A DNA stretch of 64,000 nt from Bacillus cereus. GTDB lineage: Bacteria > Bacillota > Bacilli > Bacillales > Bacillaceae_G. Shown here one piece after another: positions 16,280 to 27,192 of this stretch. The notes beneath the pieces were generated by a model. That model did not search any database, was not told where the DNA came from, and worked only from the letters and a program-made list of their open reading frames with translations. Position numbers and translations under genes: made by a program. How positions within the stretch are numbered: position 1 is the stretch's first letter; every line of letters begins with the position of its first letter. The stretch is taken from NCBI RefSeq assembly GCF_002584535.1, contig NZ_NUOT01000074.1:1-64000 (forward strand), written 5' to 3'.

Positions 16280-16330
16280 CGACTTGAATCAGTGGGTTAA
16301 TCATCCCCCACTGATGATTAACCCGCTCCA
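16280..16330. repeat. dispersed intergenic repeat, partial copy C
   Basis: ATCAGTGGG / CCCACTGAT (16288-16296, 16307-16315) form a stem within a sequence resembling the start of the repeats at 6.4 and 41.6 kb; GGGATAAAGT just before it resembles their end. It lies between yodP and kamR. Confidence 0.6.
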
Positions 16331-16364
16331 ATTAGACACTCTGAACTTTCAAGTAAAGAACTTA

Positions 16365-17216
16365 CTACCCATTCATGCGAGATAAATCTTTTACCCATAC
16401 ATTCATATCTTCTAATTTATCAAAAATATAACAATTATTTGCTAGCCTTCCTGTGTATGTATATCCTAGCTGATGAAAAGCTGCATTCATGCCAAATGAA
16501 AGTGAACGTGCAATTGTGTAAGAACAAAAGATTGCTCTCTCTTGTAATTCTTCTTCTAACTTAATGAGTAAACTTTTCATAAGTCCATGTTTTCGATATT
16601 CCGGTAAAGTTGCACAATTCGTTAATTCTGCATTACCTTCTTTCACATTCATTTCTGCTGAAGCAGTGCTAATAATACGCCCTTCTGATTCATACACATA
16701 ATAAATTGTATCTTCTTTCATCGTCTGAACAATATAGTCTGCTTCATTTAACGGTGTCGGATAAATTTCAAATACTTTTCCAAACACACTTGCCAATTCT
16801 TCTGCGTCTGCCTCTGTCGCTTTTCTTAGGATAAATTTCTCTGGAACTTGCTTCTCCTTTACTTCCTTTTCTCTCACACCATTTATAATATGATCCTCTT
16901 CAGCCCACTGAATACTATTTCGTCTTTCATCATCACGATATTTCACGAAAAAGTATGCATCATGTCCTTGAAAATAATGTGGAATTGTCGCTTCTAATAA
17001 AAAGCCAAAAGAGAGCCAAGTCGAAACATGATCTCCCTTTCCTTTTATAATGCATTTAGTGAAAGAATGCTTCTCTGCTAATTCTTCTATTTTTTGCATA
17101 AGACTTTCTACATTTCCTGTATAATGCTCTACCCGAATACGTTTATTAAAATAATCTAGCGCTCCTTCTACAGTATAGTAGTTTGTCTGTTCTCTAAATG
17201 ATTCATAATATTTCAT
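16365..17216 (-). CDS. ablB: beta-lysine N6-acetyltransferase (AblB/YodP)
   Basis: A 283-residue GNAT-type acetyltransferase that acetylates the side-chain amine of beta-lysine. The C-terminal GNAT domain starts near FILRKATEADAEELA, with the acetyl-CoA loop in LPEYRKHGLMKSLL. It equals B. subtilis YodP. Start at 17216 (MKYYESFREQ) after GAGGTG; its ATG overlaps the yodQ stop (ATGA). In methanogens the kamA/ablB pair makes the osmolyte N-acetyl-beta-lysine; here the linked CoA-transferase and aminotransferase genes point to catabolism instead. Confidence 0.92.
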   Translation of the reverse strand: MKYYESFREQTNYYTVEGALDYFNKRIRVEHYTGNVESLMQKIEELAEKHSFTKCIIKGKGDHVSTWLSFGFLLEATIPHYFQGHDAYFFVKYRDDERRNSIQWAEEDHIINGVREKEVKEKQVPEKFILRKATEADAEELASVFGKVFEIYPTPLNEADYIVQTMKEDTIYYVYESEGRIISTASAEMNVKEGNAELTNCATLPEYRKHGLMKSLLIKLEEELQERAIFCSYTIARSLSFGMNAAFHQLGYTYTGRLANNCYIFDKLEDMNVWVKDLSRMNG

Positions 17217-18481
17217 TTTTTCACCTCGCACCAGTCTAGTAATGTGCATGCAATAATTTTTGCTGCGGCAATCATTTTATCCACTTCAATGTACTCATTT
17301 GGATAGTGGGCTACCTTTGTCTCTCCTGGTCCAAATATAATAGTTGGGATTTCTGCGATTTGTGTAAACAAACCACCATCTGTCCCCCATGGTGCAGCTT
17401 CTACAATTGGATTTCTTCCTTCAATTTGAGCAAAATTATCTTGAAGTGTTGTAATGAGTACATGCTCCTCATCTAATTCACCTGGAACCCATCTTGCCCC
17501 AAACCATTCTACCTCTACTGGATATTCTTCGAACCATGGATCTACATTCTTTAATTGTCCTATCCAATTTTCAAATTCTTCTTTTACAGCCTCTATCGTC
17601 TCATTCGGTGCAACTCCACATCTTCCTTCTAAAATCAACGAATCTGGTACGGAGCTTGGCCAGCTACCACCTTCAATTTTCCCAACATTGATTGGAACAG
17701 GGATTGGAATTTCTTTATATAACGGGTCTGTAATTCGTTCATTTCTTTTCTGTTCTAATTGTCTCAAATGCTCAACAACAAACATGCTTTTTTCAATCGC
17801 ACTAACTCCTTCATAACGAGTCCCACCATGCGCTGCTTTCCCTTTCACATGCAGGCGAAACCACATTGACCCTTGTTGCTTCGGGAAAAACTTCATATTT
17901 GTTGGTTCTGGAATGATAACCCCATCCGCCTTATACCCTCGCAAAATTGTTGCTAAAGTACCTGCTCCACCGCTCTCTTCTTCTATTACACTTTGAAAAT
18001 AAATATCTCCTTTTAATTCAATACCCAGTTCTATAATTGCCTCCATTGCCAACATAAGAGCTACATTTCCGCCCTTCATATCCGTTGTTCCACGACCGTA
18101 TATGCGATTCCCTACTTTCTCACCACTATATGGATGGTGTTCCCACTGATTCACATCACCTTCTGGTACAACATCAATGTGTCCATTTAAAATCATTGAT
18201 TTTCCATCGCCGCTTCCTTTTAGTGTCGCAACGATATTTGGGCTATCTGAAAAATTCGTTCTTGGAGATACAAAATACGGATGATCTTTCATTTTTGTAA
18301 AAGAAGGCTCCCAAATATCAAGATCTAAACCTAATTCACGTAGCTTTTCAATGACAATTGCTTGCGCGCCGCTTTCATCTCCAGATACACTTTTTTCTTG
18401 AATTAATCGTCTTAAGAACTTTACACTTTCTCCTTCATGACTTTCAATATAATCACACACTTGTTTTTTTAATTGCTCCAT
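17213..18481 (-). CDS. yodQ: M20-family deacylase (YodQ, ArgE/DapE-like)
   Basis: A 422-residue metallohydrolase of the M20 family. Metal and catalytic motifs: LNGHIDVVP, GRGTTDMKGG, VIEEESGG, HGGTRYEGVSAIE, GTDGGL, and the final His in KVAHYPNEY. Relatives remove acetyl groups from amino acids. In this operon it probably deacetylates an N-acetyl intermediate late in lysine breakdown (inference). The start at 18481 has GGGGAG 9 nt upstream. It overlaps ablB by 4 nt. Confidence 0.9.
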   Translation of the reverse strand: MEQLKKQVCDYIESHEGESVKFLRRLIQEKSVSGDESGAQAIVIEKLRELGLDLDIWEPSFTKMKDHPYFVSPRTNFSDSPNIVATLKGSGDGKSMILNGHIDVVPEGDVNQWEHHPYSGEKVGNRIYGRGTTDMKGGNVALMLAMEAIIELGIELKGDIYFQSVIEEESGGAGTLATILRGYKADGVIIPEPTNMKFFPKQQGSMWFRLHVKGKAAHGGTRYEGVSAIEKSMFVVEHLRQLEQKRNERITDPLYKEIPIPVPINVGKIEGGSWPSSVPDSLILEGRCGVAPNETIEAVKEEFENWIGQLKNVDPWFEEYPVEVEWFGARWVPGELDEEHVLITTLQDNFAQIEGRNPIVEAAPWGTDGGLFTQIAEIPTIIFGPGETKVAHYPNEYIEVDKMIAAAKIIACTLLDWCEVKK

Positions 18482-18496
18482 ATTTGTTAGCTCCCC

Positions 18497-19159
18497 TCAT
18501 TCAATCACAAGTAAATTAGAACTCACATGAAAAGATGCCTCCGTATTTTGTTTTACATCCTCAACTGTATAAGGACTCATTAGCTCTTGTAGTATTAATC
18601 CTTCAGATGTAACTTCTATTACAGCCATATCTGTAATAATTAAATCCACGCACTTTTTCGACGTTAATGGAAGCGTACATTCTGAAACAACTTTTGCATT
18701 TCCATACTTATCAACGTGATTCATCACAACAACAACCCGTTTTGCTTTTTGCGCTAAATCCATCGCTCCGCCAATACCAGGAACCCGTTTCCCCGGAACA
18801 ATCCAATTTGCTAAATCTCCTTTTTCACTTACTTGCAGTGAACCAAGTATTGTCACATCAAGCAAGCCTTTTCTAATCATTCCAAATGCTGTGCAGCTAT
18901 CAAAATAACTTGCTCCTGTAATGAGTGACGTCGGCAATCCAGCCGCATTACACAAATTTTCATCTTCATTTCCTTTACTTGGCGTTGGCCCCATTCCAAC
19001 GATGCCGTTTTCCGCATGGAACATAACATGTATATCTTCTGGTAAATGGTTAGGTACAAGAGAAGGAATACCAATCCCTAAATTAACAATCATTCCATTT
19101 TGAATCTCTTTCGCAGCACGCCTTGCAATCTTATCTCTTACTTCTACTCCCATACCCAT
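18497..19159 (-). CDS. yodR: CoA-transferase subunit B (YodR)
   Basis: A 220-residue beta subunit of a 3-oxoacid CoA-transferase. HAENGIVGMGP carries the catalytic Glu (ENG motif), and the SENG-type fold features GIGIPSLVP and PGIGGAMDLA are clear. It pairs with YodS. It probably activates a keto acid derived from acetyl-beta-lysine. Several starts are possible (19165 TTG, 19159 and 19153 ATG); 19159 is chosen for spacing to GGAG. It overlaps the yodS end. Confidence 0.92.
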   Translation of the reverse strand: MGMGVEVRDKIARRAAKEIQNGMIVNLGIGIPSLVPNHLPEDIHVMFHAENGIVGMGPTPSKGNEDENLCNAAGLPTSLITGASYFDSCTAFGMIRKGLLDVTILGSLQVSEKGDLANWIVPGKRVPGIGGAMDLAQKAKRVVVVMNHVDKYGNAKVVSECTLPLTSKKCVDLIITDMAVIEVTSEGLILQELMSPYTVEDVKQNTEASFHVSSNLLVIE

Positions 19160-19842
19160 TTCCAATTCACTCCTTCCGACGGTACAATATAATCTACAAA
19201 AACACCTGGAACAACAATTTCCTCAGGATCTAAACTCCCAAGTGGTACGATTTCTTCTGCCTCAACAATTGTAATATCTCCAGCCATCGCAACATGCGGA
19301 TTCATGTTACGAGCACTTTTATCAAACACAAGATTCCCAAACGGATCCGCCTTCTTCGCATATACAATCGATACCTCTGCAGTTAAAGCTGTTTCCGCTA
19401 AATATGTTTTTCCGTTCATCTCAATTGTTCGCTTTCCTTCCTCCACAATCGTATCTACGCCGACATCGACAAGAATCCCGCCAAGTCCAACACCACCAGC
19501 GCGAATCCTTTCTGCTAGCGTTCCCTGAGGTGAAAACTCAATATGTAATCGCCCCTCATTTAACTGTCTTCCTGCATTTGGATTTGAACCAATATGTGAA
19601 GTAATTAATGATTTTACTCGCTCTTTTGTTACAAGGCGGCCAATCCCTACATCTGGAAACCCTGTATCATTTCCGATTAAATGTAAATTTGAAATTTCTT
19701 TATCTACAATAGCCTGTATTAATGATGGAGGAGAGCCAATTCCGCCAAATCCCCCAAACATTAACGTCATATCATCATGAAATAGCGAGATAACGTCTTC
19801 AATTTCTTTTAATTTTCCAAATGTATTTGTAATGGTTATCAT
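19144..19842 (-). CDS. yodS: CoA-transferase subunit A (YodS)
   Basis: A 232-residue alpha subunit with the CoA-binding pattern MFGGFGGIGSPPSLI and GIGRLVTKERVK, followed by FSPQGTLAERIRAGGVGLGG. It forms the CoA-transferase with YodR. Its ATG overlaps the yodT stop (ATGATAA), so yodT-S-R-Q-P are all coupled or nearly so. Confidence 0.92.
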   Translation of the reverse strand: MITITNTFGKLKEIEDVISLFHDDMTLMFGGFGGIGSPPSLIQAIVDKEISNLHLIGNDTGFPDVGIGRLVTKERVKSLITSHIGSNPNAGRQLNEGRLHIEFSPQGTLAERIRAGGVGLGGILVDVGVDTIVEEGKRTIEMNGKTYLAETALTAEVSIVYAKKADPFGNLVFDKSARNMNPHVAMAGDITIVEAEEIVPLGSLDPEEIVVPGVFVDYIVPSEGVNWKWVWE

Positions 19843-21149
19843 ACGACACTGTGACCTCCTTTTTGCATCATCTCTTCCACACTTTTCGCAAAAATCTCAA
19901 GTAATTCATCTAACTCGGAATATGTAGTTGTCATCGGCGGTGCAACAAGCAACGCACTATCCTCTTTTCCTGCTTGCCCTGATACAGCTTGATATAAAAG
20001 AAGTCCATTTTTCGCCGCGACTGAAATGAGTTCAGACGCTTTTGTAAACGGTTGCAATTCTACTCCAATCAAGAATCCTTTTCCGCGCACATCTGCAATA
20101 ATTGTCGATTGCTGCTGAACTTTTTGCAAACCTTTTATTAAATATTCTCCTTTTTCTGCTGTTTTCTCAGGCAGGTTATGTTTCTCCATGTATTCAATAA
20201 CCGCTAAAGCTGTCGCGGCTGACAATGGATTGGCACTAAGCGTATGCCCGCTCATCACAGAGCGTGACCCTCTTAAAATCGGTTCCATCACACGGTCACT
20301 CACAACCGTCGCGGCCATCGGTGTATAACCAGCACCTAGTCCCTTTCCTAGCGTCATGATGTCCGGCTCCACACCCCAGTGCTCCATCGCAAACCAAGAT
20401 CCAGTACGTCCAAGACCTGTCATAACTTCATCAGCAATCAATAAAATATCATAATGACTGCAAATATCTTTAATGACCTTATAATATTCTTTCGGTGGTA
20501 CAATTGCACCGCCTGCTGCGCCAATAATCGGTTCCGCTATAAAAGCCGCAATATGTTCTGCACCAATTCGCTCAATTGCTCGTTCTAGCTCAGTCGCGCA
20601 AGAAAGCTGACACGTCGGATATACTTTCTGCACCGGACAACGGAAACAATATGGTGCTGGTACAGTTGGGTAATCTTCTAAAATAGATACAAATCGCTGA
20701 CGACGAAGTGGATGCCCCGACATTGATAAAGCTCCCATTGTAATACCATGATAACTCATCCAGCGTGACAAAATTTTATGTTTTCCTTGAATACCGCGCT
20801 CTTGAAAATGTTGAATCGCAATTTTCATAGCCGTTTCATTTGCTTCCGTACCACTATTCACAAAGAAACTCCAGTTTAAATCTCCTACACTTAAATCGCT
20901 TAACTTCTTTGCTAACTTCTCAGCTGGTTCGCTCGTAAACTGTGAGCGATACACAAAAGCAATCTCCTCTGCCTGCTTTCTAATCACTTCCGCAATCTCT
21001 GTTACGCCATGTCCGATACCTGCCGTAATCGCTCCTGACGAACCATCAAAATATTTGTTACCATTTTGATCATACAAGTACACACCTTTTCCATGTGAAA
21101 TCATTGGATACGGCTGACCAACAAGTGGCTTAATTAAGTAATCGCGCAT
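19839..21149 (-). CDS. yodT: class III aminotransferase (YodT)
   Basis: A 436-residue PLP-dependent aminotransferase, fold type I. MTLGKGLGAGYTPM contains the PLP lysine and LLIADEVMTGLGRTG the PLP-ring Asp. It probably removes the 3-amino group of N6-acetyl-beta-lysine, giving a keto acid for YodRS (inference from the operon). Start at 21149 (MRDYLIKPLVG) after GGGGGAG; the N-terminal extension to 21209 has low coding character. It is the first gene of the operon. No sigma-54 promoter is evident upstream. Confidence 0.9.
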   Translation of the reverse strand: MRDYLIKPLVGQPYPMISHGKGVYLYDQNGNKYFDGSSGAITAGIGHGVTEIAEVIRKQAEEIAFVYRSQFTSEPAEKLAKKLSDLSVGDLNWSFFVNSGTEANETAMKIAIQHFQERGIQGKHKILSRWMSYHGITMGALSMSGHPLRRQRFVSILEDYPTVPAPYCFRCPVQKVYPTCQLSCATELERAIERIGAEHIAAFIAEPIIGAAGGAIVPPKEYYKVIKDICSHYDILLIADEVMTGLGRTGSWFAMEHWGVEPDIMTLGKGLGAGYTPMAATVVSDRVMEPILRGSRSVMSGHTLSANPLSAATALAVIEYMEKHNLPEKTAEKGEYLIKGLQKVQQQSTIIADVRGKGFLIGVELQPFTKASELISVAAKNGLLLYQAVSGQAGKEDSALLVAPPMTTTYSELDELLEIFAKSVEEMMQKGGHSVV

Positions 21150-21524
21150 AGCGCTCCCCCATTTCTCCAATTTGTATATATATATGAAGAAAATTGACGT
21201 TTCTTTCATAAAAAAGAATCCTCTGCAAGCGCAGTGAATTTATCAAAAAACTATTATAAAATATACAAATGATTGCTAAAAATTAAAATAAAAAAATGAA
21301 AATTCAGAAACACAACAAAAGACTAACCTTTTATCCTTCTTAAAAAATCCTCCCCCCTATAAAAAACATGCCTAAAAAATATACTACCTAATTATTTTTT
21401 CACCATACCATCAGCTTCGCTCAATTGCTGACATTGTGTAAACTTCGACGAAACTCCCGTCAATTTCCTTCCTATTTATTTAGTTTAGCCGTCATATTTT
21501 TCAACAAAATTAGACAAATTTTTC

Positions 21525-21568
21525 AAAAAGAAACCTCCTATGATTACTCAATCATAGGAGGTTTCTTT
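21525..21568. terminator. long perfect bidirectional hairpin
   Basis: An 18-bp perfect stem AAAGAAACCTCCTATGAT / ATCATAGGAGGTTTCTTT with a 6-nt loop. It lies in the 970-bp gap upstream of yodT, with no intact gene ending here; it may have served the remnant at 21716-21860. Confidence 0.75.
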
Positions 21569-21715
21569 CATATATTTATTTTTTAAATTTTCGTCATCTA
21601 TTTATTTCTATTAAAAAACATGCTTTTATTGCATTTTACAAAATATTTTTTACTGAGAAAAAACAAATTTGCTAATCCTCTGTATGAGGTTTCTCCTCTT
21701 ACAGAGCACCTCCAT

Positions 21716-21860
21716 CTATAGCACTCTCCCAACATGATTGTGTAACGCTGCTAGAACAATATTTATCTTTTTTGATAGATGTTCATCACCGCGTGTTACA
21801 ACCTTTCTTCAAGTTGTTTCAAAAATAATTCACCTTGTTCAGTGATCACGACCTCAATAA
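21716..21860 (-). pseudogene. short decayed coding remnant, unknown
   Basis: Two adjoining minus-strand frames look coding: EVVITEQGELFLKQLEERL-stop (about 21854-21795), then VVTRGDEHLSKKINIVLAAL and HNHVGRVL-stop (to 21716). A frameshift near 21797 would join them. It is followed by the hairpin at 21525-21568. Family not recognised. The rest of 21150-22119 shows nothing I can name. Confidence 0.35.
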
Positions 21861-22119
21861 TAATGAATTTGGGAGTGAACTACACACCACTTAACACCCT
21901 TTCTCACCGCAACTACATTCTTCTCCATGATATATTGTTATATAAATAACACATTAAAACATGATATCATGTTGTCATTACCATTTGTTATGGAGTATTC
22001 CATTACAATTTTTTCTTCTGCGATCAATTTTCTGATTCTTTTCAAAATTTACAGGCGTTTTTATTCATAGCTGAATAATATAATTCTATTTATCTCATAA
22101 AAAGAAAAGGAGTGTTCCT

Positions 22120-22983
22120 ATGATTCAACAATTAAAAACATATTACGGTAAAGATATAAAGATTAATGAAGCCGTATTGTCTGAAGAGTATAGGTGGTTT
22201 TTATTTGAAGGAAACAAAGTAGGGATTCGTAAATCCCGCTTACACCAAAAGGAATGTCAATTACTTTCATCAATCTTAACACCCATTCATACTGATACAA
22301 TGTATAAAACAGAAAAAGAAAAGTCTTGGTATGAAGCGTTATATCAAAATAAGGATATTCCTATCGTGTCTGTTCGTTTCTTACATTTTTTCACAAATCA
22401 ATCTATAGTAGAAAGAGAAGAATTTCAAGATGCTTTAGAATCCATGTTTTCTTTCTCCACTACAACGATATGGGAAACTTCTCAAGCAGGCGTTCTCGTC
22501 TTAGAAGAAGATATATCGGAATCTATATTACAAATAGCCCTTGATACATTAGAAGCAGATTTTTTTATATCTCTATCCTTCTTTATTGGAAGACACTATA
22601 CGCAAACAAATGAAATTGCTCGTCTGTATCAATGGGAGCGAAATTTATTTTCTTTTCTTTCTCCCTATTTATCCAATAAAATTACACACATTGAACAACT
22701 ACTCCCCTATCAATTACTAATCTCATTACCAAAAGAAGAAAGAGAAAAGTACACGTATCAATTATTAGCACACATTTTAAATGACAAAGAGCTAATCGAT
22801 AGTGTTAAAGTATTCTTCCAATGTAATTTAAATGTATCACTTGCAGCGAAACAATTATATTTGCATCGCAATACCTTGCAGTATCGAATTGATAAATTCA
22901 TTGAGAAAACGGGAATTAATATCAAAACATTTGAAGGCGCTGTAGCAGTTTATATGGCATTTCTTTCTTTAGGCATCTCATAA
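22120..22983 (+). CDS. PucR/CdaR-type transcriptional regulator
   Basis: A 287-residue protein whose last 60 residues match the PucR C-terminal helix-turn-helix: LNVSLAAKQLYLHRNTLQYR, then KTGINIKTFEGAVAVYMAFL. The N-terminal 220 residues are a variable effector domain. It precedes the MsmX-like ATPase gene on the same strand by about 100 nt, so it may control sugar uptake. The ribosome-binding site AAAGGAGTG lies before the ATG at 22120. Confidence 0.82.
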   Translation: MIQQLKTYYGKDIKINEAVLSEEYRWFLFEGNKVGIRKSRLHQKECQLLSSILTPIHTDTMYKTEKEKSWYEALYQNKDIPIVSVRFLHFFTNQSIVEREEFQDALESMFSFSTTTIWETSQAGVLVLEEDISESILQIALDTLEADFFISLSFFIGRHYTQTNEIARLYQWERNLFSFLSPYLSNKITHIEQLLPYQLLISLPKEEREKYTYQLLAHILNDKELIDSVKVFFQCNLNVSLAAKQLYLHRNTLQYRIDKFIEKTGINIKTFEGAVAVYMAFLSLGIS

Positions 22984-23084
22984 ACTTGCATAAAAACCTA
23001 TCATTTTTTTGTGCAACCTGCCAATTTACCTACACTCTTAAAAAAACTTATAATTCAATTAATTCAAAAAAGGAGTGAGTAATC

Positions 23085-24188
<1,104 letters not shown>

Positions 24189-24218
24189 ATATATTTGATT
24201 ATAGTATAAACCATTTTT

Positions 24219-24262
24219 CTTCCTGTCCTTTCTGTACGATTTACCTAAGAAAGGGCAGGAAG
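24219..24262 (+). terminator. terminator of msmX
   Basis: CTTCCTGTCCTTTCT / AGAAAGGGCAGGAAG, a 15-bp stem with one mismatch, followed by a T-rich tract. The 24263-24640 stretch after it shows no gene I can support. Confidence 0.85.
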
Positions 24263-24640
24263 ATTCTTTTTGATATTTTATTTTTTTACAAGTATTATAT
24301 TTAATCCTTTTCATTTTTTATTGCAAACACCTAACGCTCCTCTTATGTTTCATTTCCATTAACTTTTTTAGCTATCCCTTCTTTATCTCGTTATTCGCGA
24401 GCAGTAAGGCTCTACCCTAATGTGCAACATAGATACAACCTTATGTAATCTTACACATACTTCCATTCAATGTAATTTCAAATTTTTAAGTACATATTTA
24501 ACAATTAATTTCACAGCTTCTGGTAACCTTTACCATCGTTAGTTTATCCCACTGCAACTTCTACATTTATTCTTTTGTGTTAAAATGTTGCAAGACCTCG
24601 TGTTCCAACTGATATTTGAACTACGAGTTTATATGAAAAT

Positions 24641-24678
24641 AAAAAAGAAGGAACCGATTAACGATCATTAACCAGTTC
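24641..24678 (-). terminator. terminator of the yjcZ-type gene
   Basis: An imperfect stem GAACCGATTAACG / GTTAATCGGTTC-type hairpin (24651-24678) with a TTCTTTTTT run on the minus strand. Confidence 0.65.
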
Positions 24679-24701
24679 AGCATGACGCCCTTTATCGGTG
24701 A

Positions 24702-24839
24702 TTATCGAACCCAACATGCCCCAATAATGATTAGTAAAATAAATAATACAACAACCAACGCAAATCCAGAACCTGTACCGCAACCTCCGCCGCCATAACC
24801 GTATCCACAGTAACTACCAGGATATCCATATCCCCACAT
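24702..24839 (-). CDS. YjcZ-type small sporulation protein
   Basis: 45 residues: [19 protein letters not shown], then a C-terminal membrane helix ([18 protein letters not shown]). This Gly/Tyr-rich head plus a [15 protein letters not shown] helix is the pattern of the YjcZ family, found in spore-associated small proteins of Bacillus. GGAGTG precedes the ATG. Too short for many gene finders. Confidence 0.85.
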   Translation of the reverse strand: MWGYGYPGSYCGYGYGGGGCGTGSGFALVVVLFILLIIIGACWVR

Positions 24840-24933
24840 AATTTGTTTCACTCCCTCCGCCACTTAAAAATTAATTTTCCTTAATAAATTATGTAGGCCA
24901 ACTATCACTTTGTATGTGCGTTTGCCTATAAAT

Positions 24934-24966
24934 CAAAAAATCCCTAGCTCAGCTAGAGATTTTTAT
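24934..24966. terminator. hairpin between divergent genes
   Basis: AAAATC-CTAGCT / AGCTAG-GATTTT, a near-perfect palindrome with A and T flanks. It sits between two genes that point away from each other, so it either insulates them or marks a short transcript. Confidence 0.55.
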
Positions 24967-25090
24967 ATGCGTAAAATGTATGACATCACATACAACATCC
25001 GGTCCCGTTTTCATTTTCCGAATCATTTTTGTTGCATAAGCTCGTTTCCGAAATGCATATAGTGATAGTGATAAAAAAGGAGGAATTTAC

Positions 25091-25840
25091 ATGGCTCAAC
25101 CTGAAATTGAAAAATATGGACAAGAAGCAGTCCTGTATGAACAACTTGCTCGTTACTATCAATATACCAATCCCAAAAAATACATGGAATTATATATGAA
25201 ATATCATAGTGCGATTACCAAACTCGTATATGCGTATGAAAAACGTGATTCTCAAGAGGCAACATTGCCATCCTATATGAGAATATTTCACGCTTCTCCT
25301 CATACACCAGCTATTGATTTTTTAGTAAACGGACAGAAGGTAATTAAAAACATTTCTTTCAAACAATACAGCCCTTATTTGTCTTTAGCTCAAGGGCAGT
25401 ACCGAGTTGATCTTGTTCCTGTTGGTAGCGAAACACCTATTTTCTCAGCACTTGTTCCTATGATGGGCAACCACTCCTATACGCTTGCAGCAATTAGTAC
25501 TGATACACATATACAATTGCAACCAATGCTTGATAATACACCTTTACAATCTGGTCAAGCAAAAATAAGGTTTTCACATTTTTCACCTGATACTCCTGCT
25601 GTTCACATATCTATAAAAGGTGGGGATCATTTATTTGAAAATGTCTTATTTAAACAAATAACAGATTATTTACAGGTGAGCCCTGGAACAGCTGATATTG
25701 AGATCTCTCTTGCTGATACTAAAGAGGTTCTTATAACCATTCCAGATGTCAAAGTAGAGCCAAACACAATTTATACATTCTCATTAGTAGGCTATTCGAA
25801 TCAATCTCCAAAGTTAGAAGCAGTGATTCTTACAAATTAG
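25091..25840 (+). CDS. DUF4397 domain protein
   Basis: A 249-residue protein: a helical N-terminus (1-60) and two DUF4397 beta-domains (about 61-150 and 158-249), marked by MRIFHASPHTPAIDFLVNG and IRFSHFSPDTPAVHISI. No signal peptide or anchor. Function unknown; relatives are often surface- or spore-linked. AAAAGGAGG lies before the ATG. Confidence 0.85.
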   Translation: MAQPEIEKYGQEAVLYEQLARYYQYTNPKKYMELYMKYHSAITKLVYAYEKRDSQEATLPSYMRIFHASPHTPAIDFLVNGQKVIKNISFKQYSPYLSLAQGQYRVDLVPVGSETPIFSALVPMMGNHSYTLAAISTDTHIQLQPMLDNTPLQSGQAKIRFSHFSPDTPAVHISIKGGDHLFENVLFKQITDYLQVSPGTADIEISLADTKEVLITIPDVKVEPNTIYTFSLVGYSNQSPKLEAVILTN

Positions 25841-25842
25841 AA

Positions 25843-25876
25843 ATTCTACACCATCCCCGTTGGTGTAGAATTTTTT
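25843..25876 (+). terminator. terminator of the DUF4397 gene
   Basis: An 11-bp stem ATTCTACACCA / TGGTGTAGAAT plus a run of T, just after the stop; it also faces the convergent kinase gene. Confidence 0.9.
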
Positions 25877-25880
25877 CTCT

Positions 25881-27014
25881 TTACTTTTGAAATGAAATTT
25901 GAAATTCTGTCCATTCTGTATTAGAGTGACATGTAATTAATCCATTATGCTTCTCAACAATTTGTTTACATACAAATAAACCGATACCCGTTCCTAATTT
26001 CTTTGTCGTGACAAATGGTTCAAAAATCGTTTCAATACTTTCTGCTGGGATCATTGGGCCATTATTTTTAATAACGATATGAATCCTTTCTTCCTCTTCA
26101 CATACATCGATAATAATTTTACGATTTTCTTTAATCACTTCGAGAGCATCGATTGAGTTCATTAAAATATTTAGAAAAACTTGTCTCACTTCACTACGGT
26201 ATCCCATAAATGAAATAGGATACGGTAAGTTTTTTTCAATTGAAACATTCGTATTAACTAAACTTGGATATAAGAAATGAATAATTTCATGAAACAAATC
26301 ATTTAGCCAAAATCGCTCAGACTCATTCCACATTTCTTTTTTTGAAACGAGTAAAAATTGCGAAATACGAAAATTTAATTGATCCAATTCATGTGAAATA
26401 ATATCCAAATATGATAAATTCGGATGATCTAATTTCAATAATTTCACAAACCCCATAATTGAGGTTAATGGATTTCGAAACTCATGAACAAAACTAGCTG
26501 ACATTTGTCCTAAAATCGTCAACCTTTCTTTATGTGTTTCATTTATATATTGCTGTTTTTCTTCTAAATTTCTCGATATAATTTCCGAATATTTTAAAAC
26601 CGTATAATAAATCAATCTGTCAAAACAAGTATGTATTTTTGTTATAATTGGTTTTAGCTCACGAGCCTTTACATCTAATTCGCACATTGCTTCAAATAGT
26701 TCATTTCTTCCTACATTCGCGTTATAAACAAAATCTCCAATATTTGCGTCTGCCCCCGCCCGCTCAATTGCCATTTTTTCACATAACGGTTGTAGAAGAG
26801 TTATATCCCTTTCTTCCATAATAAGTTCGACAATTAACTCTAATACATTCTCACCGTTTCGTGTTACTTCTTGTTTAAATGGATCTTCTTCGGAGATTAT
26901 CATTTTGTTTTTCCAGTTCTCTACGAATTGATGCCTATTGTTTTTCAAGTGCGAACAAAATACTTCTTTAATATCCTTATCGATTGGAAAAACCCCCATT
27001 TCCTCCATTTCCAT
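25881..27014 (-). CDS. orphan sensor histidine kinase (sporulation-kinase type)
   Basis: A 377-residue soluble kinase. N-terminal domain (1-165) resembling the RsbRD-type N-terminal domain (HLKNNRHQFVENWKNKM); no membrane helices. The H-box MSASFVHEFRNPLTSIMGF carries the phospho-His; the N-, F- and G-boxes are NILMNSIDAL, FEPFVTTK and GTGIGLFVCK. No response regulator is adjacent, as for Bacillus kinases that feed the Spo0 phosphorelay; that role is inferred. Start signal weak. Confidence 0.85.
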   Translation of the reverse strand: MEMEEMGVFPIDKDIKEVFCSHLKNNRHQFVENWKNKMIISEEDPFKQEVTRNGENVLELIVELIMEERDITLLQPLCEKMAIERAGADANIGDFVYNANVGRNELFEAMCELDVKARELKPIITKIHTCFDRLIYYTVLKYSEIISRNLEEKQQYINETHKERLTILGQMSASFVHEFRNPLTSIMGFVKLLKLDHPNLSYLDIISHELDQLNFRISQFLLVSKKEMWNESERFWLNDLFHEIIHFLYPSLVNTNVSIEKNLPYPISFMGYRSEVRQVFLNILMNSIDALEVIKENRKIIIDVCEEEERIHIVIKNNGPMIPAESIETIFEPFVTTKKLGTGIGLFVCKQIVEKHNGLITCHSNTEWTEFQISFQK

Positions 27015-27192
27015 GCGACGAATACCCTATATATTTTGAATATTAACACAAAAAACAGATTTCGTTAAGAGATTGTTGTCACATTTTGTTAATTTCTGTT
27101 GATAAAGTTAATTTGAATATGGTATTTGAAATGACTTTTTTTGCATACTTTTCATTTCTTGCGTACAATAAGATATGAAAGGTGTGAAAAAT

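Noticed and set aside
21170-21260. Sigma-K promoter ahead of yodT
   Set aside because: CATATATATA is present, but the upstream box has poor spacing; the AT-rich alternation can arise by chance.
24263-24640. Remnant gene on the minus strand
   Set aside because: Short coding-looking stretches exist (for example FKYQLEHEVLQHF) but stops are frequent in all frames and no family or continuity can be shown.
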